Part shown: piece by piece, positions 1 through 9,200 of the stretch | Layout of the letters: every line of letters starts with the position of its first letter | How positions within the stretch are numbered: the stretch's first letter is position 1 | NCBI GenBank assembly: GCA_947623455.1 | Contig: OX392534.1 | Coordinates: 7,512,001-7,576,000 of the forward strand | Source: Mimachlamys varia | Lineage: Eukaryota; Mollusca; Bivalvia; Pectinida; Pectinidae | Direction of reading: 5' to 3' | Length of the DNA stretch: 64,000 bases | Program-made: the position numbers and the translations under genes | Notes under the pieces: generated by a model | Database searches by the model: none | What the model was told of the DNA's origin: nothing | The model's input: only the letters and a program-made list of their open reading frames with translations

Positions 1-260
1 ACTCCGGACAAAAAATCCAAAGAATTGAAAATAATTCAGGTGGGGCCCACTTTAACAACAAACCGAAGGTAGAAGACGGTCCGAAATGGACGCGTGTTTA
101 CAAATAGCGTGTTTCAACCGCTGCTGTACAGGTAACCGCGAAATAGTTCATCTTGAATATTGCTGATATCAGTTAATCTTAGCTAAATCTATATATATAA
201 GTTATTAGGCTTGATTTTCGCTTCAAGATTTGCCGAAAGTTACGTATTTTGGGCCTTTAA
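1..260. mobile_element. Partial inverted-repeat element (half copy cut by window edge)
   Basis: Bases 11-260 match the reverse complement of 7264-7488 closely. Shared landmarks include the GGTGGGGCCCACTT block and the GCTGATATCAGTTAATCTTA block. The copy ends at 260 in GGGCCTTTAA, the same terminal motif that closes the complete element at 7264-7634. This is therefore the end of a second copy of that family, in the opposite orientation, with its other end outside the window. Confidence 0.7.
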
Positions 261-1239
261 TGTTCACGTTATATATGAAACTTGTTTGCAAAAGACTGAA
301 ATTGAATTATAACTATCTTGAAAAAGCATAACTTTTATAGTGGAGGCACTTTGACGTCACAATAATAATGACGTCATAAACGCGATATTGATTATAAGTA
401 GAAACATCACGTAATATCACAACATATATACCTCTATACGTGAATATATTTTAGCCAATCGGAATTGGCGAAACTCGGACCATATCTAATATCAACTGAT
501 ACCTGAGTAAACTGTCTTCATTTAATCCAATATATCGATCTATAATGGAATAGAAACATGGCAGCACAATCAACGTTATGTATTGATATTGTACTCATCT
601 AAGTGTTTGCTATGTGAGGTAGAAACGCACCAGTCGACGTGGGGTTTGCTCAATGCAAGGGTCGCATATAATTGACTATTACAAAACGCGCTTACGTATT
701 TGTTGTCAGCTGCGATATATAGTATCAAGACCATGTGCTTTTGTGAGTACAGTAAACATACGTTCCGTTTGAACAAAATTCAATACGCATTGTCAGTCCT
801 GTTAAATTAAAAAAAGGAGTTCGAACAATCCAAGTCGACATCGTCAACATTTCGACAGTCAAGTCGTTGATATATCCTGTGAAACAATTGTTTCGTATTT
901 TGTTCTCTTGGATAATTGTCAGAAATAGTAAAAATATATCTACAAAACTCGAAAAAAAAACCTCATCAAACATGCCCATTCTGACAAAGAGACGAGGGTT
1001 GTTTTACCTAAACAATTTTCTGACCAAGCTAACAAGCTTACAAACTTAGACAGCAAATATCATAATGTGATATCACAAGTGGAACAGATGCAATACAGAT
1101 GAGAACCTCGTTTCCAACCATTATATTTTAGTAAATATCGAAATGAATTATAAGTTAACTGTGCCTATGGTTGCTGATGGCAGAATTGATATTTTGAGTT
1201 TGAGACATTTTTACAGGTGCAATTTAAAAAAAAAAAAAA
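261..1239. other. Intergenic, no supported gene
   Basis: No credible exon was found. A stretch at about 805-880 (GGAGTTCGAAC, then CGACATCG and AGTCAAGTCGTTG) resembles the interior of the TA-flanked element at 24062-25009 near 24150-24230, so it is probably an eroded fragment of that family. The short ORFs here have no recognisable domains. Confidence 0.5.
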
Positions 1240-1690
1240 TCAAAAAAACGCAACGACTGGTGCGTCAACAAAACCATAATCCGAACTCAACATTGATTAA
1301 ACTAAAGGCAATATATAAACAAAGGAAAGATTGACATGGAGACCCTGGTAAAAGTACAAGAGAATAAGACCAGGTGATCCGGAAGAGTAAGCGTCTTCTG
1401 CTTCATCGACGACATCCGCCAATGAAATCTTGGTCACAGCAAAGTAAACCTCAACCTCAAAATGAGCACCGAGTCATCATTGCCAATCACAATAAGTAAG
1501 CACACTAATAAGCATACTCAAAAACGTCCTATCTTCATATCATACAAAGATACAGAATTTTTCTCAATGAGACAAAGTAGACGACCATAAAACTTGCCCA
1601 TAGTTCTGATCAACCTGCATCTCTCTAATCCCTGTGCCGTAGGTTTGTTCGTCAGCAGTTGACATCTATCACGAAAGTATATATATCACC
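1240..1690 (+). repeat. Dispersed ~400-bp repeat, copy 1
   Basis: This copy shares long stretches with 15230-15600, 17755-18010 and 5805-6015. Common blocks are GCGTCAACAAAACCA, CATGGAGACCC (or a close variant), GTAAAAGTACAAGA, CTTCTGCTTCATCGACGAC, GAGTCATCATTG and CAAAGATACAGAAT. All four copies lie on the plus strand. No inverted ends, poly(A) tail or coding capacity is evident, so the class is unknown. Two of the copies lie in introns of the fibrinogen-domain gene. Confidence 0.65.
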
Positions 1691-2220
1691 CTTCAGGTCA
1701 CATGACCTCACTTCCGGTGTCGGTTTGTGATGTGCTTTGGTGTCTCACTTCCGGTGTCGGTTTGTGATGTGTTTGGTATCTCCGTTCCAGACGTTGTCTT
1801 TGCTTTTCGTATTGACATTGAGCCCTCGTTAAACCCAAGTGTCGATGATGTGGAGTATATGTAAATCATTTCGTCGTCAGACGTAACCACGAACACCACG
1901 TGACCCATTCTATCATTATATTTTGTACGTACAACACCATTTCCACAACCGCAAATTGTTGAAGGGATGACATATGCATACAGCATCATTTATAAAGCAA
2001 TAATAATAAATATTAGAGTACTTTTTAAATGATTTATTATGAAGCGACGTTCAATTTAACGAATACAATGAATGCAATGCCAGAAAGAGTTATAAATTAA
2101 CAAATTTAGTTTTCTTCTTAAGTGATTTTCACATTGTTCAGGCCCGAACTACACCCCGCCATCCGTTTATGACAATGTCCCTGATCGTATTAGACATTTC
2201 AGCTACCACTGAAATAGAAA
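1691..2220. other. Intergenic; short direct repeat
   Basis: The block CACTTCCGGTGTCGGTTTG occurs twice, at about 1710 and 1747. A 93-codon minus-strand ORF runs across it at 1708-1989, but it has no recognisable domain and its end consists of the duplicated block, so it is not called as a gene. Confidence 0.4.
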
Positions 2221-2225
2221 TATTT

Positions 2226-2828
2226 TCATTTAACTAGCATCACAAACATTGTACCTACACAACTTGACATTTAACCAGCATCACCGATAACAGTGTACCT
2301 ACAGTATTTGACATTTAACCAGCATCACCGATAACATTGTACCTACAAAACTTGACACTTAACCAGCATCACCGATAACATTGTACCTACAAAACTTGAC
2401 ATTTTCCCAGCATCACCGATAACATTGTACCTACAAAACTAGACATTTAACCAGCATCACCGATAACAGTGTACCTACAGTACTTGACATTTAACCAGCA
2501 TCACCGATAACATTGTACCTACAAAACTTGACACTTAACCAGCATCACAAACAACATTGTACCAGCTTCACCAATAACATTGTACCCAAAAAACTTGACA
2601 CTTAACCAGCATCACCAATAACATTGGACCTACAAAACTTGTCACTTTACCAGCATCACAAACAACATTGTACCAGCATCACCAATAACATGTTCCCTAC
2701 AAACCTTGACATTCAACCAGCATCACAAACAGCATTGTACCAACATCACCAATAACATTGTACTGACAGTACTTGGCACTTAACCAGCATCACTAATAGC
2801 AGTGTAACTACAAAACTTGACATTATAA
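2226..2828. repeat. 44-bp minisatellite (about 13 copies)
   Basis: This is a tandem array with a 44-bp unit containing CCAGCATCACCGATAACA, TTGTACCTACA and AACTTGACA. The first six units are nearly regular. Later units are shortened or have internal deletions of the kind CAAACAACATTGTACCAGC. It lies about 240 bp beyond the stop codon of the minus-strand gene at 3064-11692, so it could be in the 3' flank or the 3' UTR. Confidence 0.85.
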
Positions 2829-3063
2829 CCGTATGAATTTGTTTGATAATTCATGATATTAGCAAATGTGTACAGATAGATATATAGGAATTGATGTTTT
2901 TGTTCGTAACAAGGTAAACAAATACTTTCAGAACAATGCTATCATTCTTACTGAATCTATAACAAATACGTCATATTTTAAACATTCTGGTCTATTGTCA
3001 ACAGTCAAAAGAAATAGAAATGACAAGTATATCACTTAAACACCAATAAATATACTTGCCACC

Positions 3064-3244
3064 CTAAAGTGTACTGTGTTGCTCCAGCTCCTCTTTCGAA
3101 CAGTCCATTTCCGTTATAGAAGATAATAACATGTTTATATTGGGTTCCAATCTGTCGCGGGTTTCGCAGACGGTTGAGTAAACATTTTCCCCGCAGACAT
3201 CAAAAACAGAGTGCATCATTACGTTAAAGGTCCTGAACAGCCAT
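3064..3244 (-). CDS. Exon 5 (terminal) of the secreted Cys-rich gene
   Basis: The acceptor is TTTCAG|ATGG. The exon encodes residues 200-259, with cysteines 217, 226 and 248, ending EELEQHSTL and then TAG. No AATAAA was seen in the first 250 bp after the stop on this strand. Confidence 0.7.
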
Positions 3245-6200
3245 CTGAAACAAGGGAAATAATACCTCAAGTTGTTTACAAAATGATGTTCAAAGAGGGT
3301 TATTGTATTACGTTCAAAATATTTCAATAAATGTACATTCATTTTGTTTTGAGACAAGTCAAAGCGAATCATTGCCAATTCAAGACAGCTAAAAATGTTC
3401 ACATATCTGTACGTTTAATAACAAACTTTTGACTATTTTTGGTGACCTAATGTTATCTTGTCGATAGATTAATTGGCAACCATGTTGTCGGAGAAAAAAT
3501 GTGCAAACCTTGTCAAAAGAACTAAAGCCTACATGTGTACATTGATGTGTTGCAAATCTCGTCAAAATAGCAAAAAAGTAATGTTTATAGTAATTTGATA
3601 GCAAACCTCGTCAAAAAAGCTAAAAAGTGCAGGTTTACATGTAGAAGAAAACCTTGGCGAAAGAGAACACGGAGACAATTGAAAAAGATAATAAGACCAT
3701 GTGTTTCGGAGGAGTACTTGTTTTCTCACCAAACATGTAGTTTTTGGTCACATAATTAAAACATAATCTTACATAATAATAATAATTAGCTCGTGTTTGG
3801 ACCAATTTCTAAATGAAATACATTTTCTGAAGGCAAATGTTATTCTAAGACGGAAAATCAAGGTCTCAGTTGTGTCAATTAGTCGGAAAGTACCTTAAAC
3901 GGCATTATTTGCTAAATTTGGTGCTCGTCTGCTCAATTTCGTCGCCGCCATTCGACTAATTATAGGAATATCAACATGGTACGACATGAAAAAATTTCTA
4001 TAATTGTTTTAACCTTAACAGTTTAGATTATCAAACAATAAAATATTTATGTAATATCAAGATTTATTACTGAGCACATCAGTACCATAATTCTATTTTT
4101 ATTATCGTTTTCTATGTTAAAAAACATTTCTTATGTTTTCTTGCGAATCGGCACGGAACCGGCAGCAGGATAGTGGTCACATGATTCGAAAAAAAATCAC
4201 GTGATTTCTCGTATAAAAATAGAACGGGAAGCGCAAATGTCAGGTAGCCGCGATAAACAAATAGGCCTATTGGCTGGCGAAAACAGATTCACAAGCTAAG
4301 ACTAGACAAGAAAGAAGCTGAAAGAGACTATTGAAAGATCGGAACAGATGCATCTGACAAACAAAAAGAAATACGACACTATCAAAGAAGACGAAGAGCA
4401 TGGTTTGACGGACGAAGTGTGGTTGAGTTGACAGTGCTTTCGAAAAACAAAAACGTACAGCTGATACTTGTACGAAAAAAACATTCTTCATTCACGTACA
4501 CTGTAAGATTATGTTCGGTAAAACTTGTTAAAACATAATCTTACATAAAAATAATAATTAGCTCGTGTTTGGACCAATTTCCAAATGAAATACGTTTTCT
4601 GAAGGCAAATGTTATTCTAAGAACAAAAATCAAGGTCTCAGTTGTATCAATTAACCGGAAAGTACCTTAAAACGGCATTTTCCGCTAAGTTTGGTGTTCG
4701 TCTGCTCAATTTCGCCGCCGCCATTCGACTAATTATAGGAATATCAACATGGTACGACATGAAATATTTTCTATAATTTTTTTAACCTTAACAGTTTAGA
4801 TTATCAAACAATAACATATTTATGTAATATCAAGATTTATTACTAAGCACATCAGTACCATAATTATATTTTTATTATCGTTTTCTATGTTAAAAAAAAC
4901 ATTTCTTATGTTTTCTTGCGAATCGGCACGGAACCGGGAGCAGGATAGTGGTCACATGATTCGAAAAAAAAATCACGTGATTTCTCGTATAAAAATAGAA
5001 CGGGAAGCGCAAATGTCAGGTAGCCGCGATAAACAATATTGGCTGACGAAAACAGATTCACAAGCTAAGACTAGACAAGAAAGAAGCTGAAAGAGACTAT
5101 TGAAAGATCGAAACAGATGCATCTGACAAACAAAAAGAAATACGACACTATCAATGAAGACGAAGAGCATGGTTGAACGAAGTGTGGTTGAGTTGACAGT
5201 GCTTTCGAAAAACAAAAACGTACAGCTGATACTTGTACGAAAATACTTTCTTCATTAACGTACACTGTAAGATTATGTTCGGTAAAGCTTGTAATAATAA
5301 TAATAATAATAATAATAATATACAATATTTGATATAGCGCCCTATCTAGCTAACATAAGCCACTCTAAAGCGCTTTACAGTACATAGATATACAATTCTT
5401 ATACAATCAATACAATTAACACATATAGTTCTATCATATACAATTCTGAGGAGTTCGCAGGAGCTGCCTTATCGGGCGCTAACTACTTGTCCTATACCAA
5501 CTGGCTAATACCTCCATATGTGTGTGTATGTATGCGTGTGTGCTGGAGATGAATTGTGTTCTGTTTGTAGTGGGACCGTGTTTCCAACGGCATCTTTTAT
5601 AGTGCCACCGCATTTGAATGCTACTTCACAGATACTGCAACATCCACCCCAGACCATTTTATACTCCACCTGGGTTGTTGGAGTTGTGTTGGCAGGAGAA
5701 AAACACTTTCTCTGAATGTTCCATGCGTATGACGATTACGGGGATCGAACACCGGCCGCCTGCATGGAAGGCCGGAGTGTTAACCACTCGACCAATCCGC
5801 CCACATACAAGTAAACGTCATCTTCTCAATGTGAATCACAACAAGAAAGCTCACTAATGAGCATATTAAAGCATGTCCATCATCATATCATGCAAGGATG
5901 CAAAATAATTGTCAATGAGACCAAGATGACAAAATAAAACGTTTGCCTGTGTCGTAAGTTTGTTTGCCAGCAGCTGAAATCTAACACGAAAATCTCGAGA
6001 GTGGACATCACCAGTCGATTCTCTTTGGTTTAATAATATTTACATTTCTGATAACGCAGTATGCAAATTACTTACTAATGATAAGCAAATACTATCATAG
6101 ATGCTTCCTTTATTCTGGTTTTAGGGATTAGAGAACTTACTGGTGTATGTTGTGGCCTTAAGTCCCACCCAAGATAAAGAAATAAGTAAGTAAGTACTGG

Positions 6201-9200
6201 TGTTTAATAAACAATCGTTTGGAAATCAGTATTAAACAAGGCAGTGACTTCTCTATACAAAACAAGTATGCCCCGATATAAAAACTAGCTTCATGGTTCA
6301 GCTTGCGATGTAAGTAAGAATACGTACTGACATAGGATCGAATTCCGCTGTTTGACTGGAAGTCCCATCTCCTTATACGCTAGTCTAACGCCAGCCAGTT
6401 TCTGGATTTCCCCATAAATTGGGATTTGCAATCTTCGATTGTTCATGCACTGCAGTAATGACAGGACATCTACAAATATAAGAAAATTATTTAGAGCAAA
6501 CAATATACATAGCCTCCAAAAGGTTGATTACAAACTTAAAACCTGAACTACTGATATCCGGACGAGAAAAAAATAGTTTTCAAATGTGCAAAATTTCTTG
6601 ACTATCCGATTTAGAATTGCTCAGTGATAGGCCTTGAGTAAGAGATCTTGTTTTTATCAACTTTCTATTTATTGTTGTTTTAAGTCGCGATACCTCTTTA
6701 CTCGAAAAGTTTCCCACATTGTCGTTAGTTCTGAGTGATGAAACACACAAATTAAATTTAGAAAAAAAGTATGACGTAACAGCGTTATTCCATAGATATA
6801 TGTATTCCCTCCATTACCACACCCTCCAATAAAAATCCACAACACCGCATAATATTTCCATTATTTATTGTATGGAGCGCATAATCGCCGGCAGTATTTT
6901 ACAACACAAAACCCACTCATATCTCTCTTATACCCGTACAAACTCTGTGAATCCACTTCAATATTGATGTATTCAAAACAATTTATGACAGAATCTCATT
7001 TTTACAAACTTTAAAGTTATAGAAAACAACAACAAAAAAAAACCATGTGAACTGTCGGTGCGACTATGACCCGACAGTCAAATACCGCACCACCAGTACG
7101 TGCGACACCCGACTTCAACGCCACTTATCAGAAGGTAAGATACTTAAGGGAAAGCAATTTTCGGCTTATTCTGTTCCATCAAACTCCTTTTTTTCTTTTT
7201 GAAAATTCATTTTTGTGATGGAAAAATAAATATTCAAATTGGTTGATTTGAGAAGTAACTATATTAAAGCCCCAATATAAGTAACTTTCTGAATAACTTT
7301 TTTATATTTATAGATTAAGTTAAGATTAACTGATATCAGCAATAGCTAAAATGAATTGATACGCGGTTACCCGGTACAGCAGCAGTTGAAACTGGGTATT
7401 TGTAAACACGCGTTTATGTTGAACTGTCTTCTAACTTCGACTTGTTGTTGAAGTGGGCCCCACCTGAATTATTTTCAATTCTTTGGATTTTACTGTAAGA
7501 GTTTCGTGTTAGTTACCGCTCAGGTTTACTTCGTTTTAGACAATTTTTTTGAATGGATATCAACGGGATTTCTTTTTTCATTATTGTTCAGAATCACGAA
7601 AAAATTCCTGAAGTAACGTATATTGGGCCTTTAAGTACATCAGTGGGGTATGAACGCATTAACTGAAAATAAACCTATCTATCACGTTTTGTTTTGCATT
7701 TGCTTTGCATACCCCATTGTGCATTGTGAAAGCAAAGAGGTTATTAGACTTTAACAGCATTGGCTATCATAACATCACCGATATCTTGGGGAATGTCATC
7801 GATTTCATTGTCATCAACACTTTATTTGATGTTAAAAAATCTTCGACAAAAAATGAGCTATAATTCTTGCGCAAAATGTACCGGGCTTGATACATTTTTT
7901 TTTTATTAAATCCCAATATGTGTTATAGGACCATTACAACATACCTGTTGTCCATGGCTGACGACAGAGACTCTCCTGTACTACACGGCTAACATCAGCT
8001 ATTAGTGTAGAAAATGGACCACACGGGTATGATTCAGCCATCATAGCATCGTAGCATCCGAGAAATTCTCTAGTAGAGCTTCAAAACATATCACAATGCA
8101 AGGTTTTACAATTGTTCTACCACTTGAAAACAATAACAAAAAGACAAGTCGATAACGTAAACAGTGTCCAAATACATAAAGCTATAACGTAAATGTAGTA
8201 ACTATATTGTAAACTGCTTGGTAAATATGACGGATGTTTCTGTAAGTATATGTTGTAAATTATAACAGTTCCTTCTAAAAAATTAAACGCAAGTAAAACA
8301 GCCTCTTCTGTCAAGTCTATGTACACAATGTAAGCAATACACAAGTGAAGTATACCATAAGGCTTACAGAGCTGTTATAACCGTCATAGATGGCCTCGCG
8401 ATCAAAGCATTCGTGATCTTCGAGAATCTCAGTGTAATTATTAAAAACGGTATAATAACCACAGGGAACAAGGCGTCAACGTCGTCGCTCAAGTCGTCAC
8501 CATATCGTCACCATCATCACCATCATCACCATCATCACCATCATCACCATCGTCACCATCGTCACCATCATCACCATCGTCACCATCGTCACCATCGTCA
8601 CCATCGTCACCATCGTCACCATCGTCACCATCGTCACCATCGTCACCATCATCACCATCGTCACCATCATCAACATCATCACCATCGTCACCATCATCAC
8701 CATCGTCACCATCGTCACCATCGTCACCATCATCACCATCGTCACCATCCTCACCATCGTCACCCAAGGCGAAAATATCGTCACACAAGTCGTCTCACAA
8801 GTCGTCACCATCGTAACTAAAAGTGTCTCCATCGCCACCCAAGGCGTCACCATCGTCAACATCGCAACTAAAAGAGGCACCATCGTCACACAAGTCGTCA
8901 CCATAGCAACCATCGCCAGTACATGAATCATCATCGTTACTCAAGGCGTCACCGTCCTCCCTCAAGGCGTCACCGTCGTCAGCATCGTCACTCTAGCCGT
9001 CACTGTCGTCAGCATCGTCACTCTAGCCGTCACCGTCGTCAGCAGCGTCACTCAAGACGTCACCGTCGTCAGCATCGTCACTTAAGACGTCACCGTTGTC
9101 AGCATCGTCACTCAAGTCGTCACCGTCGTCAGCATCGTCACTCAAGGCGTCACCGTCGTCAGCATCATCACTCAAGACGTCACCGTCGTCAGCAGCGTCA

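Noticed and set aside
1708..1989. 93-codon minus ORF as a gene or an extra exon of the secreted gene
   Set aside because: The secreted gene already ends with a stop at 3064. This ORF has no known domain, and its 3' part is a duplicated CACTTCCGGTGTCGG block.
5732..5803. tRNA gene on the minus strand
   Set aside because: The box A and B regions are tRNA-like, but the 3' acceptor arm is missing and the sequence runs straight into a SINE body with an ATT tail.
1..7634. One giant transposon bounded by the inverted copies at 1-260 and 7264-7634
   Set aside because: The right copy is a complete 371-bp element with its own two ends, so the pair is better explained by two separate MITE copies. The enclosed exons belong to an ordinary gene.
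8413..8820. Long plus ORF rich in His and Arg, and overlapping Asp/Gly and Met/Val/Thr ORFs on minus
   Set aside because: All are produced by one trinucleotide-based satellite that stays open in several frames on both strands.
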